From positions 422,264 through 486,263 of the forward strand of contig PUQB01000085.1 in assembly GCA_003024785.1 (NCBI GenBank): 64,000 nt of DNA, given 5' to 3'. The notes beneath the pieces were generated by a model. It saw nothing but the letters and a program-made list of their open reading frames with translations, searched no databases and was not told the DNA's origin. A program made the position numbers and the translations under genes. This document shows positions 37,849 through 49,689 of this stretch, piece after piece; the stretch's first letter is position 1, and each line of letters begins with the position of its first letter. This DNA comes from Selaginella tamariscina (taxonomy: Eukaryota > Streptophyta > Lycopodiopsida > Selaginellales > Selaginellaceae).

Positions 37849-38235
37849 CATGCATGGTGTGTATGTATGAGAGAAGAGTGACAATACATATTATGGATTA
37901 TGCATGGTGTGTATGTTTGAGAGAAGAGAGACAGTACATATTAATATGGATCATGCATGGTGTATATGTATGAGAGAAGAGATAGGGTTTAGGGTTTAGG
38001 GTTAGGATGGATCATGCATGGTGTTTATGTATGAAAGGAGTGAGTGTTATACACAAATATACATTATACATATTACATAATATGTAACATCAGTACATAT
38101 TATGGATCATGCATGGTGTGTATGTATGAGAGAAGAGACAGGCTACATATTATGGATCATGATCATGCATGGTGTGTATGTATGAGAGAAGGGATTATGC
38201 ATGGTGACACTGTGTATGTATGAGAGAAGAGATAG
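37849..38235. repeat. Tandem repeats (~50-75 bp) with an interstitial telomere-like tract
   Basis: Seven copies of CATGCATGGTGTGTATGTAT followed by GAGAGAAGAG, at about 37850, 37903, 37953, 38011, 38108, 38164 and 38198. One spacer (37984-38008) holds three plant telomere-type units, AGGGTTTAGGGTTTAGGGTT. Confidence 0.9.
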
Positions 38236-38544
38236 AGTGTTAACAAATGAAATCGTACACATTGCATATATTAGTAACAATATACATACACACGTGTATA
38301 CATACAGATACATATATATTACATGTGTAAATTCAATGTTTACATACACACACACTGAGTACATATAGATCATACATGTGTTGAACATGATGTTTTTCAA
38401 TAAAGAAGCAACATATAATTTCTCAAGTTTGGTTTAAGGCAATGTGCATGTGTGTGCATATGTGTCTCTGTAAGTGCTTCTAATGCGTGTGCACGTGTAT
38501 ATATAAATTTATGATTGTGTTTATATATGTGTGCAAAACAAACA

Positions 38545-39345
38545 TCGAATAATTAAGAAAATAATATTAATAAACACACTATAAACATATTTACATAATA
38601 ATATATGATTTTATCTAATATATAGCCATATATAGTTTTAATAATATAAATTAATTAATATATAATAAGGTTTAACACTGGAATATTCTTGAAATAATAA
38701 GAATTTAATTGAGAAAATCCCATTAATATATAACAAATGTAGATCAAGTACTGAAATAATTAATTAAATTAATTATGATAATCATGTTTAATATTGGAAT
38801 ATTGTTGGAATAATAAGAAAATAATAAAGAATATCCCATTAATATAAAGAAGATTAATTACTCAAGTATTTAAGAAAATGATATTTAATACACACTATGA
38901 ACATATTTTAAATTATACATAATAATACATCATTTTATCTAATATATAGTCATATATAGTTTTAATAATATATATTAATTTAATATTGATAATAAGGTTT
39001 AACATAGGAATATTCTTGAAATAATAATAAATTAATTGAAAAAATCCATTAATATATACAAATGTAGATAATTACTGAGATATTTAAGAATAAGACTAAT
39101 TTAATTATGATAATCATGTTTAATATTGGAATATTCTTTGAATATTAAGAAAATAATAAAGAATATCCCATTAATAATAGGAAATGTAAATTAATTACTC
39201 GAGTAATTAAAAAAATAATAATAATAAATAGACTATGAATATATTTTAAATGATACATAATAATATATCAATTTATTTATTGTATTAGTGTATATATATA
39301 TATAATATAAACTTAATAATATATACTTGAATATTAAGAATGTAG
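38545..39345. repeat. Tandem duplication, ~320-340-bp AT-rich unit, ~2.5 copies
   Basis: The segment beginning near 38553 recurs at about 38871 and 39209: CACACTA(T)(A/G)AACATAT, then TATAGCCATATATAGTTTTA, GGAATATTCTTGAAATAATA and AATATCCCATTAATATA. There is no ORF. Confidence 0.8.
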
Positions 39346-39892
39346 AATAATTACAAAAATTTCGTAATATTAAACAGCTTGAAGCACTTGAATGACATTA
39401 AATGCAGTTTTAAATACTCATTGGAATTGGAGAGTATATATGTCAGACTGTTAGTTATTTGTTTCAAACTCATCTTAAATTTTCTTTTTTGTTATTTTAA
39501 AAATTTCGAATTTCTGACATAAGTATTATTGGTCTGACATGTAAATTTGAAAATGCATTTAATTTTCCACTCAAATTCAGATCTGGTTCTTTCTCTGGCA
39601 GGGTTTCTTCATTTCTTTATTTTTCATTCTTTAAATTTTTTTTTTTTCTTAGTGATCAGCTCAGGAGCGACATTAAATTGGGTGCGCTATTATTTATAGG
39701 AAAGCACGGCGCCTTCAGTGATGTTTAAAGTAAGTATTATAAACAAATTTAAATATATTTATAAAGATTCACTCTCTTACATTCTCTCTTAAATTTTAGA
39801 ATTTAGGGATTTAGGAATGCATTAGGATTACAATATATTCTGTTAGGGATTATCCCGTTTAAATATACTTCTAACTTAATATTCTCCGTTAA
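39346..39892. other. AT-rich spacer
   Basis: Ends at palindrome array 2. It contains poly(T) stretches and no coding signal. Confidence 0.5.
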
Positions 39893-40575
39893 TCGGGGCG
39901 GCGGGATTAATCCAACCATTTTTTTTTGCCTCATTGAAGAGGTGGCAGGATTAATCCCGCCACTATCTCTTTAATAGCTATGACAGAATTAGTCTGGGTA
40001 ATGTTTCTTCGCCTTTTAAAAAGAGCGGCGGGATTAATCCCGCCGATAACTCTCTCAATTAATAAAGAGTTACTTGAATTTATTGAAAAGAGTTATTTAC
40101 GGGATTAATCTCATCAACCATTTTAGGAGGCAGAGAAGGGGTGGCGGAATTAATCTCGCCACCACTTTCCTGTTTTAAATATTTTGGGCAGGATTTATCC
40201 CGAATCTCTTCGAAATCATAGTTTTAAAAAGAGTTGTGGGCAGGATTAATCCCGCCGCTTATTCCCCGTCGTCAGAGTTGTGGGCGGGATTAATCCCGCC
40301 GCTATTCTCCTTCGTCAGTGTTGTGGGCGGGATTAATCCCGTCCCCTCTTCCTCGTCGGAGGGAATTGGTGGCGGGATTAATCCCGCTGACTCTCTCCGA
40401 TGGGGTAGAGTCGACGGCAAGATTAATCCCGTTGACACTCTCTGATGGGCTAAAGTTATTAAGGGGATTAATTCCGCCGACTCACTTCGAAGGGGTAGAG
40501 TCTGTGGCGGGATTAATCCCGCCCATCGTTCCTCGTCGGATGGAGTCGTGGGCGGGATTAATCCCGCCCATCAGT
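39893..40575. repeat. Palindrome array 2 (about 15 units of GGCGGGATTAATCCCGCC)
   Basis: Same palindrome as array 1, with units at about 39898, 39944, 39985, 40024, 40096, 40141, 40188, 40238, 40282, 40325, 40370, 40414, 40460, 40504 and 40552; spacing is close to 44-46 bp in the second half. Spacers differ from those of array 1 (CTCTCCGATGGGGTAGAGTC theme). The array ends 130 bp before the first coding-looking exon of the transposase-like gene. Confidence 0.95.
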
Positions 40576-40707
40576 TATATTAATAAAGCATGAGATATTA
40601 TCTTTATACATAATTATGTATTATTGCACATTAAGCAACCGCAGTTATGATTTCTTAAAAATATTGCATAAATAGATATCATAAATAACACAATTATTTA
40701 TGTGCAG

Positions 40708-43700
40708 GACAATATGTTTAATACTGGAGATAAATATGTCTTCTTCGGAACAACGATAGTTGGCACTGGAACTGTGGAAGTTCGAGATGATAATGTATCA
40801 TATCACAATATTGCCTAAGAATTTTGTGTGTACGTATGGGTGAACACCATTTACAAACATGTTGAGGTTTTGGGAATGGAATTTGAGGAGGGTTCTCCTG
40901 TATTGTGAAATTTGAATGAAGTCAAGGCTGACACAGAATATGCAGAGTCATAAACAAATAGTAGCACGAGTTTACCAGATGATGGCTTGCTTACTGTGAT
41001 GGATGAGGTGATTCTCTTTCTTCATGAGATTGAGGTTGGGAGAGGCATCATCACAACTATAAATCCAATGGAAGCAGTGTCAGAAGAGAAACTAGGGTCC
41101 GACTTTGTGGGTATAGTTGTGACAGAGGTTTCACCTAATGGCACATTGCATCCTGGATCCCTCGTAAGGTGGCGAACATCTGAATTAAGACGGCAAAATG
41201 GTTCAACATATTCTGGATTGGATTTCAATAATAACAACCCGGAAGAACAACTTATATTTAAAGAAGTTCCTTGCATTGGTCTTATTGTAAAAAAAAAGGC
41301 GATTCATGGGTTGTAGATCTTCCCTTGCAAGTTTCAGCAAGAAGGTCAAGATGGATCCTACATCTTCCGAAAGTGTTACGAGCATTTCCACGATTAACTG
41401 CTGCAAGAAGACGTGTTGTTAGATGGCAGACCAGAATGAAATTACTTAATGTAGACATGTCTTTTGTACGCTCACCCAAAAGCAAAGGCATGAGTTTGTA
41501 TATGCTGCACTAATTGGGTGTATTGATGGAATGGCCTCGGACACAGGTTATCAGAGTACATCCATGGTATTTAATAGGGTGGCCATCTGCTTCAAAGCTT
41601 GGTACAGTATATATGGGATCCCAAAGACCACGTTCTACCGTCGAAGGGATGAGTGGCTAGATGGAGCGTGAACTTCAATACATGGGAACACTCGCTTGGT
41701 CAAAACCCGCTCTCACATTATGGCAGCCATAGAGATACTCAAGGCTTTTGTGGAAGCAAATGCAAACAGGATGCCTCACAAATGCAGGGGTCAAGGAAAA
41801 ACTCAAAGTTTTGCCTTTAATCTACACTCAATTGAAGCTGTGTAAACATGTGAACAAGTGCCTCAGTTCGATGGGGCTTCAAGCAATCTGCACTGGTACC
41901 TTCAGCAACATATGGAACACTCATTTTAAGAATGTGGAGATTGCAAAACACTCTAGCTTTTCCAAGTGTGACACTTGTACATCATTGAAGGCTGCAGAGG
42001 CTTGTGCAAAAACCTTGGTGGAGATCACTGCCATTTAAAAGAAGATGGAGGCCCACATGATTGCACAACAAACTTGCCGGTCTCAGTATTATGCACACCG
42101 CATGCTTTCTGTGTCACGCCCATCAGAGTACATGTGCTTGATCCATGACAAGATGGATCATTCAAAGACCAGCATTCCAAAGCTCGTTGCAACACCAAAG
42201 TGCCTTGGAAATGTCATGAAACTTCCGATTTCATTGACATGTGTGCTAACACATGGACACGATTGTGAGTCATATGGACACTTTTCACTTCCACATTGGT
42301 CTAGCGACTCCAATTTCACTATTGGGTCATTGACCATGTATTTTAGAAACCTTGAAGCCCACTCACAGACAAGTCCTATCAGTGATCTTAAAGTGAAGAA
42401 TCAACACTTTCAACCTTCACATAATGCTCTCATGAACATGTCTGCACTTGAGGCTACTTGGGAATATGAGAGCATTGTCAACAGCCTGCACAAAAAACAA
42501 ATGGCCCTAGGTTTAGTGGAGGGATCTAGCTCAAATAGTGTACATGTGTCCTCAACATCAAATAAGCTTCCTTGTTATTTGCTTTTACAGATGGAGAATT
42601 GTGCAAACGAGAACAAGAATAGGTAAATCATTTTACTTAAGGGTTTCTCAAGCACTTTTATTTTCTAAATATGTGCTAACATACTTGTCAATGCTTGTTG
42701 CCAAAGGTGTGTTTGAGACAATCACGCTCAGTTTCCTTATGGTTGGTCACACTCATGAAGATATTGATGCGTTCTTCAGCAAGGTCTCCAACTCTACAAA
42801 AAGGACAAGTGCACTTACCTTACCGCATATGATGAATCTTTTTGAAAATTGTATCTCCAAAAAAAGTTGTGCTTTGCTTGTGACTAAGGTGCCAGATTTC
42901 AAAAAATTTCTCAAGGAGTATATAAAGAGGGGAGTGATTCTTTAGTTGGTCACCTTGTCTGCTACAATTCTTTTTTCTCCATATAAGATGGTATACCTAT
43001 TATGCAGTACAAGTTATAGCCATCAGAGCATGAGTGGTTACCGAAAGAGGGCTTAATGCTCTTCAAAAGTGGAGAGAATGGAAAGCCTTCTCCAGAAGGA
43101 CAACCAGACCCTATTCCATTAACTGCCCAGCTCAAGAAACAAGAGGTTATTATTGATGGCATTAAAAATATGTGGCATGGGTTCAAAAATTGATGCCAAA
43201 GAATTCTGATAAGGCAACTAGTTACTCAGAACTATATAAGCATGTGATCGACTATTGGGAGACTGTTGCTCGAGGGTTGGAAGGGCCTACTGTCACAAGT
43301 ATAGAATTGCAACACCCTTTTTGGCCTAAAACAAGGTGGCGAGAGGAGATTGAAATGATATCATTGAGCACATACGATATAAAAGCCAATAGTGATGTGG
43401 AAGTGCAAACCCCACACTTTGTTGGACAAAGGAACCAAAAACCTAAAGCATACTTTGATTGTTGCAAGGATCTTCAAAAATTAATGATGGTTCTCATTAC
43501 TCCAGATGCGTCATATAATCAACTTATTTGGATGCGTCAAAATCGACACATCTGAAGTAATCACAAAAAATAGTATTGTTAAGGTTGCATGGTTCAAACC
43601 ACAAAAAAGGCGACACGAAAAGGAGAGCGAAAGATAATATGGATGCCTAGAGAAAACATGGTCTTCCAATCAAAAAGACCCAGCATGTTTTATAAATGTT

Positions 43701-43790
43701 AAATCTATTCGATATGGATGGATGTTAAGAAGCATTGATAAAGTCACGATTAACAAAATTGTAAGAGAATGTACGTTTTCTAAAGCTTAA
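40708..43790 (+). pseudogene. Transposase-like gene (DUF7869-like RNase H-fold domain), frameshifted
   Basis: Plus-strand gene running from an AG acceptor at 40706-40707 into the gap at 43792. The N-terminal part encodes FNTGDKYVFFGTTIVGTGTV, then DEVILFLHEIEVGRGIITT and GSLVRWRTSELRRQNGS. The middle part (about 41560-41760) has AWYSIYGIPKTTFYRRRDEW and HGNTRLVKTRSH. The core has SSFSKCDTCTSLKAAEAC, CLIHDKMDHSKTSIP, LTHGHDCESYGHFSLPHW, then LQMENCANENKNR and SFLMVGHTHEDIDAFFS, the hallmark of the DUF7869 family of transposon proteins. A Trp/Pro-rich C-terminal segment follows (HPFWPKTRWREE). Frame changes lie near 40820, 41300, 41515, 41680, 41750, 42040, 42620 and 42950, with some stops. The family name is from memory of this signature; the transposon context is inferred. 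Confidence 0.7.
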
Positions 43791-43791
43791 A

Positions 43792-44000
43792 NNNNNNNNN
43801 NNNNNNNNNNNNNNNNNNNNNNNNNNNNNNNNNNNNNNNNNNNNNNNNNNNNNNNNNNNNNNNNNNNNNNNNNNNNNNNNNNNNNNNNNNNNNNNNNNNN
43901 NNNNNNNNNNNNNNNNNNNNNNNNNNNNNNNNNNNNNNNNNNNNNNNNNNNNNNNNNNNNNNNNNNNNNNNNNNNNNNNNNNNNNNNNNNNNNNNNNNNN
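43792..44000. other. Assembly gap (209 N)
   Basis: Unknown bases immediately after the transposase-like gene; the right end of the proposed element may be hidden here. Confidence 1.
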
Positions 44001-44929
44001 AGCAATTACAAAAATTATAAAATATTGTATATTTAATATTCATAATTATTATAAACTCTTTAATAATAGTACCAAATTGTTTACTTAACTATATAAATTT
44101 AAAAAACAATATGGAAGATTGACTATATTATTATAGGATTTGTATATTATATATATATTATTACTACTACAAATTTTAATTAATAATGTTATATTTAAAT
44201 ATTAATATTTTAATAACAACATCAATATTTATATAATGTACCTCTTATGCTCTTCCTTAATTGTTATATTAGGCAATATATTATATAATTTAATACCTTC
44301 TACTTTTATAATGTTATTAATTTTTGTTCAATGAATGCTATAATTTATTAAAGAGTCAATTATAAAATAGAATATTTTAAAATTTCAAACTATATTCTAA
44401 AGAATATTCCTTTAATATTAGAAAATGCTAATTAAAAAGCTAAAAAATTGCTAATTATTAAGAAATGGGACTATAACCATGCCCATTTTAGTTAAACTTA
44501 CATGTGAGATAGCATCCACTAACTCTTTAGTTGTTCAATGTTCAATTGTTAGTATGGTTGTGATATATATCATAAATGGCAAACTCATTGACAGATATAA
44601 CAGTTAAAAGCATACAAACACATATAAGTTATAACATGTAATGAATTGCACAACACAATCAAGTATATATGTTTGTGTGACAATGATAGTATGGTTTTAC
44701 ATGTATGTTGCTTCAAAATGTGAATTGCTTTATAAAACACCTTGTTTTGCGTTCATCTAGAAGAGATCATTATGTTCACAATGTGTTTCCTGTTAACATC
44801 CATCCAACCATCTACTATTATACAAAACAGCAAGTCTTATCTCTTACTCAACAACTTGTTTACTTGTCCCATGGTATTGTTATATTTCTGAATACAAAAT
44901 TATAGCTTAGTTACATCCAATATAGTAAA
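44001..44929. other. AT-rich spacer
   Basis: No coding signal beyond one 66-codon AT-driven frame (44705) that I do not support. A TTCTAAAGAATATTCC word near 44395 is another GAATATTC-type palindrome. Confidence 0.5.
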
Positions 44930-45860
44930 ACAACATTAATGTCTTACTTGCAGCATCAAGTATTCCCCACTTAATTTCTTGTAGGATGGCATCATGAATC
45001 CCTATCCACAATCTATTGCTTTCCTGTACGATTCAATAAAAGCTACAACGACAAAACAACAAGTCAAGTAGTTGGCATTGATGGCATGGGCCTGTGAATA
45101 TATAGGTACGTTAGCCAATATCATTGAAATATATATATTTATAGCATTATTACTCACCAGTCAAATAAGCTGCCTCTGCAATAGTGTATTGGGCATCTCT
45201 TAGTTGTCCCTTTGTGCATGGCCTCTTCAAACGAGATTCCTTGTATCTAAGTTGATGAAGTTGGAAACAATCTCTTCAAGGGAATCCACTTCCAGATCTG
45301 GAATCATAATTGTAATCAACATTAGATTACATGGTGTCCATTCAGCACCAATGCCCTCATGGTTCACAGCTATGATGTGCTTGTTGATGTAGAGGCAGAG
45401 CCTTGTTGTGAATAATCACCCCACGTCTCAATTATTCTAGTCTGGGAATTGACACTTTGGCACAATTATTGGAAGTTTCACAACCCCTAGAATCACCTCC
45501 AATCATACCATCACCGTCTTCATGTTGTGCCACCTTTGAATTTATGCTTCTCACCCTACCAATACTTCGTCTTTCTAATGCTACAATCTCTCAAGGCCTA
45601 AGTATATCCCGTGCATCATAGAGTTGCCTATCTAATTCTGGTGTCTTGGTTTTACAAATATTCATCAAATGCTTCTTGACCTTAAAAGAGCACTTCCTAT
45701 TTTGTTCTCACCATAGAAATTGCACTTCGATCTAACTATATTGTCCAAATCCTTTTTTTCTTAGTGGAGGTGCACCTTCCTTAGAACCAAGAGCACATAA
45801 CATCTTAACAAAATCCCACTCTATGCATATTGTCAACACCTACCTAATTTTTTTGTCCTA
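44930..45860 (-). pseudogene. hAT-type transposase remnant (BED finger plus DUF659-like)
   Basis: On the minus strand, a cysteine-bearing segment followed by KTKTPELDRQLYDARDI (about 45650-45590) resembles the BED-type finger and linker of plant hAT transposases. Downstream, RLKRPCTKGQLRDAQYTIAE (about 45225-45165) and, after a GTGAG donor, AFIESYRKAIDCG and MMPSYKKLSGEYL (about 45040-44950) resemble the DUF659 start. Frames shift and stops occur (for instance in the Pro-Gly-Phe position), and no dimerisation domain is visible. Assigned by short motifs only. Confidence 0.5.
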
Positions 45861-47689
45861 GGCCAAATTGACCTCGAGCTTGAGATTCAAGTGGTGGCTG
45901 ATCCCTTGGTCGCCTCATACCTGCTAAATTGAGTCCCTAGCTAATCCACCACTGTCTAAACCCTCATCAATATGCAAGAGTACGGAAGACGAGTTGTACA
46001 AAGAGTGCAATGTGGCAAAATCAAAGCCAATGACTTAAATTGCTAATGTAGAAATGTTTATTAAAATTAATAAATCATTAAAATGATGAAAAATTTTAAA
46101 CATTAGATTTATTAAAAAGTACTAAAGTGGTGGGCATCGTAAAATAATATAATAAATTATACTCAAAATTCAACAGTCAAATTACTATTCTCATAGCCGT
46201 AAGGTTGTGTCTTATATATCACATCACCAGATGCACATTTTACACATCAAGTACATTTTTAATAAATAATAAAAAAGTTTAACTAATGTTTAAATAAAGT
46301 TCAAGTGTGTTGTTAGTTAGTAATTATATCCATGCAATGCATGCAGGGTCAAGGTAGCATTATAAAATATATTCAAATTGAATTACTAAATACATATTGA
46401 GAAGACTCAAAAGAGTCTTAGACTCTTACTTATTTGATTGTATTTTTACATATTTATATTTTATTTAAATATATTAATGAATGTAAAATTTATTATTAAA
46501 AACTGTTTTATTTATGATATATGATATATCATATATTAGTATAACATATTTATCATCAAATAAATAGTATATCAATAACATTACTTAGTAATAATATATC
46601 AATAATATTACTTAGTATATATTATTAAATACTAAATAGTATATTATATTATTAATAAATTATTAAATATTATGATTTAGCTATTATAAACATTAGAAGT
46701 TTTAATTGTTTACAAATGTAATAGTTATTGATTGTGGACGCCTTCGGTCGTGGGTGCAGTGTAAAGGCATTTAGTTTGTGAATTTATGGATTCAATTCTA
46801 TATTGTATATTTTATTTTTTGGAAATTTTAGAATGTGTTTTAAACTTTTTTTTTATAAATGTGTACTTGTATTTTTCTTTTTTTACTTCCAATATATAGA
46901 AAATTGCGTTCCAAACTTTTGACTTATAAAAAAACTAAAATGCATGTAAATCTTGAATCTTCATGTTTTTTTTAAATCAGTTTTAAACTTTTTTAAAATC
47001 CACATGCAACTAGCGACACTTGTTTGGCAATCATTCCAGCCCACTAGAATATTCAAGAATATTCTACAATATACATGTTATATTTTGCATATTGCACAAA
47101 TTCCATAAGTCAGAGTGAGTGTGAAGGGCAAGGGCCAGCTATGGAGAATGAGATAAGAGTGCTAGTATGGCTAGTTTGAAATTGTTTGTAAATTTTATAA
47201 AGATTCTTACTTTTTGGATTGTATTGCAAATGGATGATATCGATCAAAGAGTCAAAGAATTGAATGGGATGGAGGCTCCAAATGTGGATGAGCTGAAAGC
47301 AGAGATCGTCAAGTTTCTGCATATTGCCGTGGAACATGTTGAACAAGTTGGAGCATATCACATCGTGAAAGAGAATTTAGAGATTTAGTGTCTTTAAGAT
47401 GAATTGGATGCGGTTAGGAAGTGCATTAATGACTTACAGCTAAAGCTCTTGGAGAAGAAGCGTAAGATTCAGAGTATAAAGAATATGATTATTAATCTTA
47501 AATTACTTTCATAATTTGAGATTGTTGTAGATTAGTGAGTATATAAATTGTAGGTTTGCAATGTTCAAGATGAACTCACACGCGCATGTAATATATATTT
47601 TGCATGAACTCACACACGCAGGTAATATAAATATTTTTAACATATATCCCTGCACACCATACCAAATAAGGTTGTCTCATTGTTTAAAA
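45861..47689. other. AT-rich region with one weakly coding segment
   Basis: A plus-strand segment at 47167-47510 encodes a short, charged, helix-forming peptide (DDIDQRVKELNGMEAPNVDE, then LQLKLLEKKRKIQSIKNM) with a stop in between; it could be the end of a coiled-coil protein. Nothing else is supported. GAATATTC words are at 47048 and 47058. Confidence 0.35.
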
Positions 47690-48730
47690 CTTTTAGTTCT
47701 TTTAGTAATGCATTTTTTTTTAGTAATGCGAAAATTGACTAAAATAGATATATATATTAATTTTATAAGTAACAAAAATAAATGTTTAGGTGTACCATGT
47801 ATGTGTCACTTTTTCTTCTACCTAGAAATAAGGTCAATTCGTTGTTTGTAATTTTAAATTCTTGATTACGGCCTCTTTGATTAGGGGCCAATTGTAAAGA
47901 CTGTTGAAATGTTGAGGATGCGTATTCGATTTTTGTAATGTCTATATAGTTTTTTAATTTTTCTAGTAATGCAAAAATTGACTAAAATAAATATATATAT
48001 TATTTTTATACATACGGAAATAAATGTTTGGGTGTACTGTGTACGTGTCACTTTTTTTTTTACTTTTTGCTTTTTTTAGTAATGCATTTATTTTTTTTTG
48101 ATAATGCAAAAATCAACTAGAATAGATATATATATTATTTTTATACATATGAAAATAAATGTTTAGGTGTACCATGTACATGTCACTTTTCTTTTACAGA
48201 GAAATAAGGTCGATTCATTGTTTATAATTTTTAATTCTTGATCCCGAGCCCTCTTGGTTAAGGGCCAATTATAAATATTGGTGAAATGTTAAGGATGAGT
48301 ATTTGATTCTTGTAATGTTTATATGGTTTTCTTAATTTTTTTAGTAATGCAAAAATATACTAGAATAAATATATATATTAAAGGAAATGAATGCTTGGGT
48401 GTACCATGTACGTGTCACTTTGTTTTTCTACTTTTTATTTTATTTTAGTAATGCATTTTTTTTTTTTGGTAATGCAAAAATCGATTAAATTAGATATATA
48501 TATATTACTTTTATACATACGAAAATAAATGTTTGGGTGTACCGTGTCTATGTCACTTTTTCTTTTATTGAAAAATAAAATCATTCGTTGTTTGTAATTT
48601 TTAGTTCTTAATTGTGGGCCTCCTTTATTAGGGGTCAATTATAAAGATTGGTGAAATGTTAAGGATGGGTGTTCAATTTTTGTAATGTTTATATGATTTT
48701 TTATTTTTATTTAGTAATGCATTTATTATT
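47690..48730. repeat. Tandem repeats, alternating ~140/~235-bp units
   Basis: The anchor AAATGTTTGGGTGTACCATG and the following GTGTCACTTTTT recur at about 47781, 48020, 48157, 48385 and 48528. Between them are TAGTAATGCAAAAATTGACT and GGGCCAATTGTAAAGATTGG. The spacing alternates, so the real unit is a ~370-bp pair with partial copies. Confidence 0.8.
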
Positions 48731-48789
48731 TTGTTATTGTGTTTTGTTAATTCGTGTACAATTTGTTTATCTTTGTTTATCATAAGTTC

Positions 48790-49062
48790 TTTCATCAAAG
48801 TGACTATTGTGTTGATGATGATATTGTCATAACAACATCTTGTGGTTCATGACACTTAAGAATTATGCAATGTGGTTCCGATGTGTATTTTGAAAAGGGT
48901 TGGAGGCAGTTCTCTAAACACAATTATTTATCTGAAGATGATTTTATAATCTTCGAAGCTTTATCACCAACCAATATGAAAGTAAAGATTTATGCTTCAT
49001 CTGATGTTCCAAAGGATTTTGTCAACAATATACTACATGTAATATGCTTTTATCATATTTAA
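48790..49062 (+). pseudogene. B3 DNA-binding domain fragment
   Basis: Encodes DVYFEKGWRQFSKHNYLSED, then DFIIFEALSPTNMKVKIYAS, matching the second half of plant B3 domains (GW..F...N.L..GD..vFE......V.I). Upstream sequence to about 48790 is AT-rich and only loosely B3-like in another frame. It is an isolated exon or fragment; no start codon, other domain or partner exon is evident. Confidence 0.55.
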
Positions 49063-49689
49063 AGTCTGAATAAATAATTTATATATGCCAATATAAATAA
49101 TGCCATATGTACATAGTGCATACACTTTGTAACATGATATGATTATATTAATTTATATATATTATATATATTTGCCTAAATATGTATTGTCGACCCATAT
49201 CTATTTATGTAATATAGTATAATTTGTGGAGTAGTGTTTGTGCACTGTATATACATATGAAATGATTTGTCTATGTAATATATACAATATTGCAGTTTGC
49301 CAATATCTCTGTCTGTTACAGTATTATCTCCTATACAAAGAGTATTTTTGCAATGTCATATGTACTTCATGCAAACACTCTGTGATACCATTATATATAT
49401 AATATATTTATGCATATAAAATAATATATGTTGAACATATTGTTTGTGCATTGTATATGCAAATATATCATATATTATGCACTGCACAAATCTGTCTATG
49501 TAATACAGTATTGCCGTCCAACCATATATTATATATGTCTATTAAATGCAATATAACACGTGGGGCAAATTGTTTGTGCAATGTATTATGTATATGCATA
49601 TATACTAAGGGAAAGAGTCTATGCATATTTGTCTTTTAATTAAAATACTAAAGTCTGCGCATATATCTTTCTATTGATACAATAGTAAT

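Noticed and set aside
35700..40575. The palindrome arrays looked like CRISPR arrays (regular repeats with spacers).
   Set aside because: The genome is a plant's, spacers within each array are themselves related, repeats are short dyads, and no cas gene is present.
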